Both the position numbers and the translations under genes were made by a program. Below are positions 1 through 9,035 of a stretch of DNA of 64,000 nt, piece after piece. The DNA lies in contig CAVUIK010000008.1 in assembly GCA_963741565.1 (NCBI GenBank), positions 744,001-808,000 on the forward strand, in the 5' to 3' direction. Under the pieces are notes generated by a model. The model made no database searches. It was given only the letters and a program-made list of their open reading frames with translations, and was not told where the DNA came from. This stretch comes from Ga0077555 sp963741565 (lineage in GTDB: Bacteria; Pseudomonadota; Alphaproteobacteria; Rhizobiales; Hyphomicrobiaceae). Positions within the stretch are counted from its first letter, which is position 1, and each line of letters opens with the position of its first letter.

Positions 1-523
1 CGAAGATATGATCGCCGTGGAAATGCGTGACGACGATGGTCGAGATCTTGGCCGGGTCGATACCCGCTGCGGCGAGATTCTTCGCGGCCAGCAAGCCTGC
101 CTTCGGTCCACCCGCCTGCCCGCCGGTTCCGCTATCGAACATGATCGTCTTGCCGCGGCGCTCGACGACAGTGATCGTGAACGGGATCGGCACATGCTCT
201 TCGGTCAGGCCGGCTGCCTTGAGCGCAGCTTTCGTCTCGTCGACCGAAGCATTCTTGATGAAGGCCGGATCGTGTGCCTTCTCCCAAATGCCGTCGTAGA
301 CCTGCGTGACATTCCAGTCGCCGACCTTGAACTTGGCGTAGCCGCGCTCCATGAAGTTCGGTGCAGCGGCAGCCGGCTTGGCGGCGGCGCCTGCACCCGA
401 ACCGGACCCAGACCCCTTCTGCGCATGGGCGGGTGAAATGAATTCCAGCGGTCCGTCGAGACCGAAAGCGGCGCCGGCTGTCGCCGCCGAGATCACGAAC
501 CCGCGGCGTGAGATGCTTTTCAT
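1..523 (-). CDS. MBL-fold metallohydrolase, Tat-exported (3' end beyond window)
   Basis: N-terminal part of a metallo-beta-lactamase-fold hydrolase that runs off the left edge. The start is the ATG at 523, preceded by a GGGAG ribosome binding site. The first residues carry a twin-arginine signal (SRRGFV followed by a hydrophobic Ala/Gly stretch and an AHAQ cleavage-like site), so export to the periplasm in folded form is likely. A low-complexity Gly/Ser/Ala linker follows, then an MBL domain reaching the first metal motif THFHGDH just before the edge. Substrate cannot be told; lactonase, hydroxyacylglutathione hydrolase-like and other subfamilies share this motif. The domain and Tat signal are seen directly; the hydrolase role is family knowledge. 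Confidence 0.85.
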   Translation of the reverse strand, partial: MKSISRRGFVISAATAGAAFGLDGPLEFISPAHAQKGSGSGSGAGAAAKPAAAAPNFMERGYAKFKVGDWNVTQVYDGIWEKAHDPAFIKNASVDETKAALKAAGLTEEHVPIPFTITVVERRGKTIMFDSGTGGQAGGPKAGLLAAKNLAAAGIDPAKISTIVVTHFHGDHIF

Positions 524-662
524 TGATGTGCTCCCTGAAGGCTTGGCCCTTCGATATGGCTCGATGCCCGACCGCCGCGCACACTAGGGGCGCAACTCAC
601 AGGACATAAGCGGCGAAATAGCATGGTCACGCAGAAGTGACCAGGAGACTGTCCTCCAACAG

Positions 663-1352
663 TCACCCGTAAAGACGGGCAATCAGCCGGGCTGGAATGC
701 GCAGGTAGAACAGGCCAAGGCACGCGATGTTGCGCGCCGTTCGCCGGGCGTATCCGTCGCGTCGATAGCGGACGGCACTGGTCACCGCGCGCGCGCGCAG
801 GATAATGGTTCGCGCCCGGCCGAGGCGCCGGATGAGATCGACATCCTCCATCAGCGGCATTTCGCGAAAGCCGCCGATCTGCTGATAGAGCCGCCGCGGC
901 ACCAGCAAGCCCTGGTCGCCATAAGGGAGACGAAGCAGCGTGCAACGAATGGCAACGCCCCACTCGATGACCCGCGGCTTGAAGCCCAGATCATCGAGCG
1001 CAAACCGGAAGGCCGCCGCAGTCTCCGGGCGCTGGCCGACCTCGACGCGCTCGATGAACGCCGCCACCTCCTGCTCCCAGCCGGGCTCGAGCACCGTATC
1101 GGCATGCAGGAATAACAGCCACGGGAAGCGCGCCGCCTCGGCGCCGGCGCAGAGTTGGCGTCCACGCCCAGGATCCGACGACAGAATGGTCGCGCCGGCC
1201 TGTTCTGCGATCGACAGCGTCCGGTCCGACGAGCCGCCGTCGACGACGATCACTTCGCGAACCAGCCCGTCCACTGTCGCCGGCACCAGCGACGTCAACG
1301 ACGCCGCAAGGCCAGTCTCAGCATTGAGCGTTGGAACGATGACCGATATCAT
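663..1352 (-). CDS. Family 2 glycosyltransferase (TIGR04283-like)
   Basis: A 229-residue GT-A fold glycosyltransferase. It opens directly with the strand-turn motif ISVIVPTLNAE, has the nucleotide-sugar segment VVDGGSSDRT near residue 37, the metal-binding HADT near residue 82, and the acceptor-side motif PLMEDVDLIRR near residue 165. The length and layout match the small TIGR04283 family of rSAM/selenodomain-associated transferases, some of which are linked to arsenosugar synthesis. No transmembrane segment is obvious, so it probably acts on the cytoplasmic side. No partner gene typical of that pathway is visible here, so donor and acceptor remain unknown. Confidence 0.85.
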   Translation of the reverse strand: MISVIVPTLNAETGLAASLTSLVPATVDGLVREVIVVDGGSSDRTLSIAEQAGATILSSDPGRGRQLCAGAEAARFPWLLFLHADTVLEPGWEQEVAAFIERVEVGQRPETAAAFRFALDDLGFKPRVIEWGVAIRCTLLRLPYGDQGLLVPRRLYQQIGGFREMPLMEDVDLIRRLGRARTIILRARAVTSAVRYRRDGYARRTARNIACLGLFYLRIPARLIARLYG

Positions 1353-1469
1353 GCGGGATGTCGTGCTCCTGGACGGCCCAAGTTATAGGCACCGCAATGG
1401 CTGGCCGGAAGCCCGCAGTCGCACCTGAAGTCAGATATTGTGCCAGATATTGTGAATGAGGATCGCGCC

Positions 1470-1853
1470 ATGGTTCGCAAGCTCATCTCGTCCGGATCCC
1501 GTTTCGAAGAAGAGGTTGGATATTCGCGGGCTGTCGTCGACGGAGACTACGTGTGGATGTCGGGATGCACGGGTTTCGACTACAAGGCGATGACGATTTC
1601 AGACGATATTGCCGCCCAATGCCGCCAGACCTTCCAGAATATAGAGGCAGCCCTGAAAGACGCCGGATGCTCGCTCGCCGATGTGGTGCGAGCGTTCTAC
1701 ATCCTGCCGGCACGCGACGACTGGCCCGCCTGCTGGCCCGTGATCCGCGAACATTTCGGCATCACCCGTCCAACCTCCACAGTGATATTCGCCGGCCTCG
1801 CCGATCCCCGCATGAAGATCGAAATCGAGGTCACCGCGCGGCTGCGCCAATAA
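1470..1853 (+). CDS. RidA/YjgF family protein
   Basis: A 127-residue RidA-family protein. Members form trimers and hydrolyse reactive enamine/imine intermediates to ketoacids and ammonia, or act in specific catabolic pathways. The conserved core is visible: the tyrosine-glycine N-terminal strand (EEVGYSRAVVDGDYVWMSG), the QTFQNIEAALKDAG helix and the C-terminal KIEIEVTA strand. The usual catalytic-pocket arginine region reads TSTVIFAGLADPRMKIEIE. The ATG at 1470 was chosen because a GAGG lies 8 bases upstream; a GTG at 1440 is in frame. It is followed after 13 bases by a DinB-family gene and is probably co-transcribed with it. Confidence 0.85.
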   Translation: MVRKLISSGSRFEEEVGYSRAVVDGDYVWMSGCTGFDYKAMTISDDIAAQCRQTFQNIEAALKDAGCSLADVVRAFYILPARDDWPACWPVIREHFGITRPTSTVIFAGLADPRMKIEIEVTARLRQ

Positions 1854-1866
1854 AGGAAGCACGAGC

Positions 1867-2367
1867 ATGATCAGCGTCGAGCATGCGCGCACGATGGCGC
1901 GCTACAACGAATGGCAGAACCGGTCGATTTACGCGGCCGCCGACACCCTGAGCGATGCCGAGCGGCGCATGGAACGCGGCTCGTTCTTCGGGTCCATCCA
2001 TAGAACACTCTCGCATCTGATGTGGGGCGACCTGATGTGGTTCAGCCGCTTCATTGGCAATGAGCAGCGGCTCGCCACCATCAAGGAGAGTCCGGGCCTG
2101 TTTGCTGATTGGGACGACCTGAAGCGCCGTCGCACCACATTCGATCAAGAGCTGATCGACTGGGCCGACCGCCTCGATCAGAGCTGGTTGTACGGCAACC
2201 TCACTTGGTACTCGGGAGCGACACAGCAGGAGCGGGTCAAGCCGCAATGGTTCCTCTTGACCCACTTTTACAATCATCAGACACACCACCGCGGACAGGT
2301 TCACGCCATGCTGACAGCCGCCGGCGCGAAACCTGACGATACCGATCTGATGCTGATGCCGACGTGA
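1867..2367 (+). CDS. DinB family protein
   Basis: A 166-residue four-helix-bundle DinB/YfiT-type protein. The metal-binding histidine triad is recognisable: H50 in SHLMWGDLMW, and H137 and H141 in FYNHQTHHRGQVHAML. Family members are metal-dependent thiol transferases or hydrolases, and many are of unknown role despite the damage-inducible name. The start at 1867 has AAGGAAG upstream. It follows the RidA gene closely, suggesting a two-gene unit, perhaps in detoxification, but that is inference. Confidence 0.85.
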   Translation: MISVEHARTMARYNEWQNRSIYAAADTLSDAERRMERGSFFGSIHRTLSHLMWGDLMWFSRFIGNEQRLATIKESPGLFADWDDLKRRRTTFDQELIDWADRLDQSWLYGNLTWYSGATQQERVKPQWFLLTHFYNHQTHHRGQVHAMLTAAGAKPDDTDLMLMPT

Positions 2368-2374
2368 TGAGGCG

Positions 2375-2602
2375 CTACTTCCGCGAGCGAGCCTTCTTCC
2401 GCGGTGGTTGACCCACATAGTAGTCGGTCAGGATCGCCGGATTCCCTCTGAAGCCGTGCCGCCCCTCGAAGACGTTGGCGGCCCATGACGGATAACCGCA
2501 GTAGCTTCCACGAATGCTGCACGCTTCAGCGTCGGTCGCCGCAATGACCGCACCCGCAGACAGCGCTAGGGCAGTGGCACATATTGCCATGAGAATTCGC
2601 AT
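2375..2602 (-). CDS. Small secreted hypothetical protein
   Basis: A 75-residue protein with a cleavable-looking signal peptide (MRILMAICATALALSAGAVIAA, about residues 1-22). The short mature part has two cysteines (C28 and C35) that could form a disulfide, then aromatic residues and a very basic C-terminus (PPRKKARSRK). The ATG at 2602 is supported by an AAAGG site. It lies tail-to-tail with the DinB gene, 7 bases apart. I do not recognise a family; short secreted proteins of this shape are common in Bradyrhizobium relatives. Confidence 0.6.
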   Translation of the reverse strand: MRILMAICATALALSAGAVIAATDAEACSIRGSYCGYPSWAANVFEGRHGFRGNPAILTDYYVGQPPRKKARSRK

Positions 2603-2802
2603 GGTTTTGACCTTTCGTGTTGCCCGGCAGGTTGCCCCTGCCTGGAGCCACAACTGAGGTGTTTTCGCCAAATCACAAGTACCCATCGCTCGAACGTGAA
2701 CGCGACCGCGCTTTTCGTGATTACGCCCGGACGCAGCTTTCTTCGCAGCCCGAATTCCGGTAGCGTCCGCGCCGACCCTAGGGACATCCGGAGCCCCATG
2801 AC

Positions 2803-4884
2803 ATGCAAGATCGCGTCCCGATCGGACACAGCGTCTGCCCGCACGATTGCCCGTCGACGTGCGCGCTCGAGGTGGAACTCCTGCCCAACGGACGCATCGG
2901 ACGCGTGCACGGGGCCAAGGCCAACGACTATACGGCCGGCGTCATCTGCAACAAGGTCGCGCGCTATGCCGAGCGGGTGCATCATCCCGATCGCCTGATG
3001 CATCCGCTGAAGCGGTCCGGCCCGAAAGGTTCCGGCCAATTCACGCGCTGCTCGTGGGACGAGGCACTGGACCTGACCGCCGAAGCCTTCCTGGCAGCCG
3101 AGCGCAAGCTCGGCAGCGAGACCGTCTGGCCCTACTACTTCGCCGGTACGATGGGACTGGTGATGCGCGACGGCATCCAGCGCCTGCGGCACGCCAAGCG
3201 CTATTCGCAGCAGTTCTCGACGATCTGCACCACATCGGCCTGGACCGGCTTCATCGCAGGCACCGGCAAGCTCGCCGGCTCCGACCCCCGCGAGATGGCG
3301 AAAGCGGACGTGCTGGTGATCTGGGGCACCAACCCCGTGCACACGCAGGTCAACGTGATGACGCACGCCGTGCGGGCCCGCAAGGAGCGCGGCGCCAAGC
3401 TGGTCGTCATCGACATCTACAAGAACGCGACGATGGAGCAGGCGGATCTCGCGCTCTGCCTGAAGCCCGGCACCGACGGCGCGCTGGCCTGCGCCATCAT
3501 GCACGTGCTGTTCCGCGACGGCCATGCGAACTGGCCGTACCTCGAACAATACACCGACTGCCCGCGCGATCTCGAGGCACACTTAAAGTCGAAAACGCCG
3601 GAGTGGGCGGCCAAGATCACCGGGCTCACCGTCGCCGAGATCGAGACGCTCGCCCACTTGATCGGGACGACACCAAAGACCTATCTGCGGCTCGGCTACG
3701 GCTTCTCGCGCCAACGCAACGGCGCCCACAACATGCACGCGGCGTCCTGCATTGCCGCCGTCACCGGCGCCTGGCTGCACGAGGGCGGCGGCGCGTTCCA
3801 CAACAATGGCGCCATCTTCCACTGGGACAAGACGCTGATCGAAGGCCTCGATGTGCTCGATCCCACGACGCGCATGCTCGATATGAGCCGCATCGGACCG
3901 ATCCTGACCGGCGACACATCGGATCTCGGCAGCGGGCCGCCGGTAACGGGGCTATTCATCCAGAACATGAATCCAATGCAAGTAGCGCCCGAGCAGCGGC
4001 TGGTCAGACGTGGCTTCGCGCGCGAGGATCTCTTCACGTGTGTGCACGAACAGTTCATGACAGCAACGGCCAAAATGGCCGACGTGGTGCTGCCGGCGAC
4101 GATGTTCCTGGAGCATGACGACGTCTATCAGGGTGGCGGGCATCAGTACATTCTGCTCGGGCCGCAGCTGATCCCGGCGCCAGGCGAGACGCGCTCCAAC
4201 CACGATGTTCTCACCGGGCTCGCCAAGCGGCTCGGCGCCTCGCATCAGGGGTTCGAGATGAGCCCGCGCGAGATCATCGACTGGACGTTGCAAAAATCGG
4301 GTTGGGGCACGCTCGCCACGCTCGAACAGACGAAATGGATCGACTGCCAGCCCGACTTCAAGACCGCGCATTACATCAATGGTTTCGCCTATCCCGACGG
4401 CAAGTTCAAATTCAAGCCCGACTGGCCGAACGTGCCGGCGGGACGCAAATGGGACTGGGGCATCGCGCATACGATCCCTTCTCTCCCCGACTATTGGGAC
4501 GTGAACGAGACCTCCGATACGCGCCATCCTTTCCGGCTCGCAACCTCGCCGTCGCGCAGCTATCTCAACTCGTCCTTCAACGAGATGCCCTCGAGCCGCC
4601 AGCGCGAAGGCCACCCGCGCGCCAAAATGCACCCGGCCGATCTGGCGGCGCTTGGTCTCGCCGACGGACAGAAAATCGTGATGGGCAACGAGCGCGGCGA
4701 GATCCGCCTGCACGCCGAGGCGTTCGACGGACTCCAGCGCGGGGTCGTGATCGTGGAGTCGATCCCGCCGAACGACGATTTCGAGGGCGGTGAAGGGCTC
4801 AACACGCTGACCAGCGCGACGCGAATCGCCCCCTTTGGCGGCGTGGCATTCCACGACAATCACGTGTGGATCAAGGCCGCCTGA
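2803..4884 (+). CDS. Molybdopterin oxidoreductase (DMSO reductase superfamily)
   Basis: A 693-residue molybdenum enzyme of the DMSO reductase superfamily. The N-terminal Mo4Fe4S domain has cysteines C12, C16, C20 and C49, right for one [4Fe-4S] cluster. The molybdopterin domain follows (WGTNPVHTQVN near residue 185, the GYGFSRQRNG segment near 300), and the C-terminal molydopterin-dinucleotide-binding domain runs from about residue 570 (FRLATSPSRSYLNSSF). There is no Tat signal, so the enzyme is probably cytoplasmic. No electron-transfer subunit lies next to it, so the physiological substrate and partner are unknown. A GGAG 9 bases before the ATG supports the start. Confidence 0.88.
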   Translation: MQDRVPIGHSVCPHDCPSTCALEVELLPNGRIGRVHGAKANDYTAGVICNKVARYAERVHHPDRLMHPLKRSGPKGSGQFTRCSWDEALDLTAEAFLAAERKLGSETVWPYYFAGTMGLVMRDGIQRLRHAKRYSQQFSTICTTSAWTGFIAGTGKLAGSDPREMAKADVLVIWGTNPVHTQVNVMTHAVRARKERGAKLVVIDIYKNATMEQADLALCLKPGTDGALACAIMHVLFRDGHANWPYLEQYTDCPRDLEAHLKSKTPEWAAKITGLTVAEIETLAHLIGTTPKTYLRLGYGFSRQRNGAHNMHAASCIAAVTGAWLHEGGGAFHNNGAIFHWDKTLIEGLDVLDPTTRMLDMSRIGPILTGDTSDLGSGPPVTGLFIQNMNPMQVAPEQRLVRRGFAREDLFTCVHEQFMTATAKMADVVLPATMFLEHDDVYQGGGHQYILLGPQLIPAPGETRSNHDVLTGLAKRLGASHQGFEMSPREIIDWTLQKSGWGTLATLEQTKWIDCQPDFKTAHYINGFAYPDGKFKFKPDWPNVPAGRKWDWGIAHTIPSLPDYWDVNETSDTRHPFRLATSPSRSYLNSSFNEMPSSRQREGHPRAKMHPADLAALGLADGQKIVMGNERGEIRLHAEAFDGLQRGVVIVESIPPNDDFEGGEGLNTLTSATRIAPFGGVAFHDNHVWIKAA

Positions 4885-4973
4885 CGCGGATCTTCAGGCG
4901 GCGCAACTGATTGCCGGCCTTAAGTTGCGCAGACCACACAAGGCGCCGCGCGCCACAACCACGGTTGCACTCT

Positions 4974-4986
4974 GCTTACGGTAAGC
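4974..4986. promoter_or_regulatory. 13-bp palindrome upstream of histidine kinase
   Basis: GCTTAC-G-GTAAGC is a perfect palindrome about 70-90 bases before the likely kinase start. It could be an operator for an unknown regulator. The only support is symmetry and position. Confidence 0.25.
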
Positions 4987-5056
4987 AAATCTTGAGCCGG
5001 CTGTGGTTTTGTCCTTGTGCCCCCAGAATGGGGCGCACAAATCGTGGGAAACAACG

Positions 5057-7447
5057 GTGAGCGATACAACTGGGGCGACAACCGACGGGGAATTGCTGCC
5101 GGTGACGCGCCGCTATCTGGCCGGGTCCGTCGTCTTGACACTGGCGGTCGTGGCGATCGTGGGCGCGGTCATGCCGGCCTATGCCCCGCACTCGCTGATA
5201 TCTTTCGTCGTGTCGTCGCTGGCGATGCTGGCCGTTCTGTTGGCGGCGCTCGTTCTGGCTCACCGCTGGGTTACCCGCGCCATCTTTGGAAACAATGCCA
5301 TTGCACCGTCGATGAGCAATGCCCTCGGCGGTCTGCAAGCCCCCTTTACCGACCGCGACTCCGAAACGGCTGCCGCGTTGCGCCTGGCGCAAGTCCGGCA
5401 TGTGTTCGAACAGCTCGGCGCGATGATGACATTCAACATCATCAACGCCTTCATCGTGGCCTTCGCCCTCGCCGGCTCGGTCAATGCTTACCTGCTGGGC
5501 GGATGGCTGCTGCTGGTGCAGGGCACTGCGATCATGGCGCTTGCCGCCCGCTTCACAGCGCGCAAACGCCCGCCGCCAAAGTCGGCCTCCAAGCGCACGC
5601 TCCGACGGATCACCCTGCATGCAGGTTTGCGCGGCGTGTTGTGGGGCCTGTGCTTTGCCCTGTTCTTTCCAGCCGCCGATAGCGGCACGCAGATCATCCT
5701 GATCGTTGTCTCGCTCGGCATGTTCGCCGGCGGCGTCTCGGCGCTCTCTCCGTTGCCCTCAGCCTCGTTGGCTTACGGGCTGGGCATCATGTTCCCAACC
5801 GTGCTGGGTCTGGTGGCCGTCGGCAACCTCAGCTCGATTGTCGTGCTGATGTTCTCGTTGACGTTCTCGGCATCGATGGTGACCGTCGGCAGCCAGCTCT
5901 ATCATCTCTTTGCCACCAACTTCCTGGCGCGCCGTGCGCAGGCCGAGCAGGCGGCGACGATCTCGTTGCTGCTGAACGAGTTCGAAAATTCCGCATCGGA
6001 CTGGCTGTGGGAAACCGACAAGGACGATCGTGTCGTCCGCATGCCCCCACGCATGCACCATATTCTCGGCATCGAGCAGGAGGCAGGCCTGTCGCTGCGA
6101 CTGACGGATATTCTGGCGCGCGCCGAGACCGGCATGCAGGCCGAGCTGCAGCAGGCGCTGGCGAACCGCGACCCGTTCCGCGACGTCTCGTTCCAGATGA
6201 TCAGCGGCTCAGGCCAACCTCACTGGATCTCGCTGACAGCCTCGCCGAAACCCACGGGCGGCTATCGCGGCGTCGGCTCCGACATCACCGCACGCATACT
6301 CGCCGAGCAGGACGCCGCGGGTTCACTGCGCCGCGCCGAGCAGGCCGAGCAGCGGCTCAAGGACGGCATCGACGCCGTTGGCGCCGGCTTCGTGCTGAGT
6401 GATTGCCGCGAGCGCACGGTGATCGCCAATCGTCAATTCACAGCGATGTTCCCGGCCCACGCGTTGACCGGCCAGGAGGCAACGTTCGAGACCACCATGC
6501 GCGCGCAGGACCAGCTCTGGCAGGCGGGCGCGACCGAGGGAACGCGCGGCTGGCTCGACGCGATGCTGACACGCGATGCCGTCGAAACCCCCATGCGCGA
6601 TGTCCGGCTGCCAACCGGCCGCTGGCTGCGCGTCGAGCAGCGCCCCACGACAGAAGGCGGCAGCGTTCGCGTGCTGACCGACATCACCGACATCAAACTG
6701 CAGGAGGCAGAGCTCGCCTCCCAGGCCAAGCGCCTTGAAGCCTCCAACCAGGAGCTGCAGCAGTTCGCAACCATCGCTTCGCATGATTTGCAGGAGCCCC
6801 TGCGCAAGATCGAGGCATTCGGTGCGCGGCTCAAATCGCGCTCGGGGTCGCTCGATGCGGACGGCCAGATGTTCTTGGAGCGCATGATGGCATCGAGCCT
6901 CCGCATGCGCCGCCTGATCACGGATCTGCTATCCTACTCGCGCGCGGCCCGGCGCGACAGCGCCTTCCAGGAGGTCGACCTCGACCGCGTGCTGTCCGAG
7001 GTGCTCGAGGACCTGAGTTTGCGTCTCGAGGAATGCAAGGCAACCATCGACATCGGTAAGCTGCACAGCATCCAGGGCAACACCACCCAATTGCAGCAAT
7101 TGTTTCTGAACTTACTGTCGAACGCGCTGAAGTTCTCAAAGCCCAACATCGCGCCGCGCATCACGATCGAGCGCCGCAGCGGCACCGACGGCGCCTGCGA
7201 GATCCGCGTGACCGACAACGGTATCGGCTTCGACATGAAGCATCACGACCAGATCTTCGAGATCTTCCAGCGCCTGCACGGACGGGAAGCGTACGAAGGC
7301 ACCGGCATCGGCCTCGCCACCTGCCGCAAGATCGTCGAGCGGCACAACGGCACCATCCGGGCCGAGAGCGTGCCAGGCGTCGGCACCACCTTCATCATCG
7401 CGCTACCGGCCAACGCTGCCGTAGCCCGCCACGTGGCTGCGGCCTGA
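5057..7447 (+). CDS. Membrane-bound PAS-PAS sensor histidine kinase
   Basis: About 796 residues. The N-terminal third has roughly six to eight hydrophobic segments in two blocks, separated by a soluble stretch. A first PAS domain (DWLWETDKDDRVVRMPPRMHH) and a second PAS domain (VGAGFVLSDCRERTVIANRQF) follow, with a short coiled linker. Next come a HisKA H-box (IASHDLQEPLRKI, phosphoacceptor H576) and an HATPase domain with N-box NLLSNALKFS, G1 DNGIGFD and G2 GTGIGLA. The H-box HDLQEPLR resembles phytochrome-like kinases. No response regulator is adjacent, so it is an orphan kinase here. Both candidate starts are GTG: 5057 was preferred for the GGGAAA upstream; 5003 would add 18 residues. Confidence 0.88.
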   Translation: MSDTTGATTDGELLPVTRRYLAGSVVLTLAVVAIVGAVMPAYAPHSLISFVVSSLAMLAVLLAALVLAHRWVTRAIFGNNAIAPSMSNALGGLQAPFTDRDSETAAALRLAQVRHVFEQLGAMMTFNIINAFIVAFALAGSVNAYLLGGWLLLVQGTAIMALAARFTARKRPPPKSASKRTLRRITLHAGLRGVLWGLCFALFFPAADSGTQIILIVVSLGMFAGGVSALSPLPSASLAYGLGIMFPTVLGLVAVGNLSSIVVLMFSLTFSASMVTVGSQLYHLFATNFLARRAQAEQAATISLLLNEFENSASDWLWETDKDDRVVRMPPRMHHILGIEQEAGLSLRLTDILARAETGMQAELQQALANRDPFRDVSFQMISGSGQPHWISLTASPKPTGGYRGVGSDITARILAEQDAAGSLRRAEQAEQRLKDGIDAVGAGFVLSDCRERTVIANRQFTAMFPAHALTGQEATFETTMRAQDQLWQAGATEGTRGWLDAMLTRDAVETPMRDVRLPTGRWLRVEQRPTTEGGSVRVLTDITDIKLQEAELASQAKRLEASNQELQQFATIASHDLQEPLRKIEAFGARLKSRSGSLDADGQMFLERMMASSLRMRRLITDLLSYSRAARRDSAFQEVDLDRVLSEVLEDLSLRLEECKATIDIGKLHSIQGNTTQLQQLFLNLLSNALKFSKPNIAPRITIERRSGTDGACEIRVTDNGIGFDMKHHDQIFEIFQRLHGREAYEGTGIGLATCRKIVERHNGTIRAESVPGVGTTFIIALPANAAVARHVAAA

Positions 7448-7529
7448 GCCACCGCCCGGCCCAACCACCCAAACGGCACACGGCTTGCTGATCCCAGGGC
7501 AATGACTTGCCTGGGACAAGGATGGCCAC

Positions 7530-8562
7530 GTGCACCAAGGGTCCACTGTCACATTTTGGGGCGTTTTGCGTCCCAAAGCCGTCTCGCAAGCCGCCAGCGT
7601 GGTCAAGCCCGAGACGGTGCGCGAACGGATCACGCGGGTTGCGCTCGGCATCGCCTGGAGTTTGAAACCGGTACGCCTGCGCTACGCCGGCCAGACCGGC
7701 TCGATGATCGCCCGCCATCTGCTGACGCCGACTGCCGCGCGGCCCTTGCTGCCTGACCCCGATCAGGCGCTCGGCCTCAGGGAAGGCTACGCGGGCGTAT
7801 GCCCGCGGGTCGACGCCGAGACCCTTCTCGCCGGCCATCACGCAGGGCTCTACACGCAATCGCATTTTGCGCCGCACCTCTGGTACTCGCCGGGCCAGCG
7901 CATGGTGTTGCGCCTCGCCGATCTCCACATCGAGAAGAACGTGCGGCGCAAGATGCGCAGCGGCAAGCTGCGCGTGACCATCGACCAGAATCCGCTCGGC
8001 GTCATGCAAGGCTGCGCCGCGCCGCGCAAAGACCGAATTCCCGCTCACCTGGCTGACACCCCATATGATGGAAACGATGCTCGCGCTCCACCGCGACGGG
8101 CATATGCATTCGGTCGAGGTGTGGGACGGCGACCGCCTTGTTGGCGGCTTGTTCGGCGTAGCGGCTGGGCCTGTATTCACGATCTACTCGATGTTTGCCG
8201 GCGTGCGCGACAGCTCGAAGATTGCGACAGCCGTCCTCGCCGCCCACCTCAAGACCTGGGGCTTCGAGTTGGCTGACGGCATGCTGGAGACGGCACACCT
8301 CGCAAGTCTCGGCTTCCAGACAATGCCGCGAGCCGCGTTCCGCGCGATCGTGCAGAGCCGGGCGACACCGCAGCCCGCGTCAGGTTGGAGCCTTGACGCC
8401 GGGCTCGATGCGGCGGCCTGGGAGCCGGCATCGGGCGAAGTGCCCCGCGTGAGCCCAGCGGCCACCAAAGCGGCCCCGAAATCAAAACCGGCCAAGGTCA
8501 CCAAGCCCGCGCGCCGCGAGGCCACACAGGTCGCGACCGCTTCGGTCATGGCCGCCGCCTGA
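7530..8562 (+). CDS. Aat-like GNAT-fold protein, divergent active site (one frame break)
   Basis: About 343 residues once one extra base near 8036 is removed. The body aligns with leucyl/phenylalanyl-tRNA-protein transferase: FAPHLWYSPGQRMVL, VMQGCAAPRK, then after the break PLTWLTP...HSVEVWDGDRLVGGLFGV and HLASLGF. In E. coli Aat the catalytic pocket uses Glu156 (FCGESMF) and Gln188 (IDCQ). Here the matching segments read FTIYSMF and ADGM, so glutamate is tyrosine and glutamine is methionine, while the aspartate is kept. A basic Lys/Ala/Pro tail follows. This argues for a paralogue with changed or lost transferase activity. GTG 7530 has AAGGA upstream. Confidence 0.7.
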
Positions 8563-8567
8563 GCGGA

Positions 8568-8948
8568 TCAGAGCCGCACGAGCGCGACCAGCCCCGCGAT
8601 CGCCAGCAGGCTCAGCAAGGTCGAGACATTGATATCGCCGAACTGGCGGGGCCGAAATCCGCGTGTACTCCGGCGAACGCTATCCGAGCGGGCCGCCGCC
8701 GGTGCGCGGGCCTCCCGCGGCTCGCGCGTACGGACCCAACCGAGCAGCCATCGCCCTGCCGAACCGCCACGGGCCAGGATTTCCTGCGGCGCACGCTGCC
8801 AGCCGTACTTGTAGGCGAAGATGCCGAGTGCGATCACCGCGATCTGGGCGATCGTCGACACCCAGCCGCCGATCAGGAACCAGACCAGCCCCCAGACGAG
8901 TCCGGCAACCTTGAGCAGCAGCCACCCTATCCACCCCAGAACGTCCAA
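8568..8948 (-). CDS. Small membrane protein, hypothetical
   Basis: 126 residues with a long hydrophobic N-terminus (about residues 1-47, probably two membrane segments), a basic Arg-rich middle and a final hydrophobic helix (STLLSLLAIAGLVALV). The start is a TTG at 8948 with AGGAG seven bases upstream. It ends five bases from the Aat-like gene on the other strand and is divergent from glyQ. No family recognised. Confidence 0.65.
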   Translation of the reverse strand: MDVLGWIGWLLLKVAGLVWGLVWFLIGGWVSTIAQIAVIALGIFAYKYGWQRAPQEILARGGSAGRWLLGWVRTREPREARAPAAARSDSVRRSTRGFRPRQFGDINVSTLLSLLAIAGLVALVRL

Positions 8949-9035
8949 ATCCGCGCTCCTTGACCGCCCGCATTCACTGATGACGGCGGGTGCGAATTAC
9001 GTATAGTGCGGCGCACTCAATTCCTAGAGGCGACC

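Noticed and set aside
2566..3582. Long minus-strand frame opposite the molybdopterin oxidoreductase
   Set aside because: Antisense to a strongly conserved gene; His/Arg/Gly-rich composition is typical of GC-rich shadow frames.
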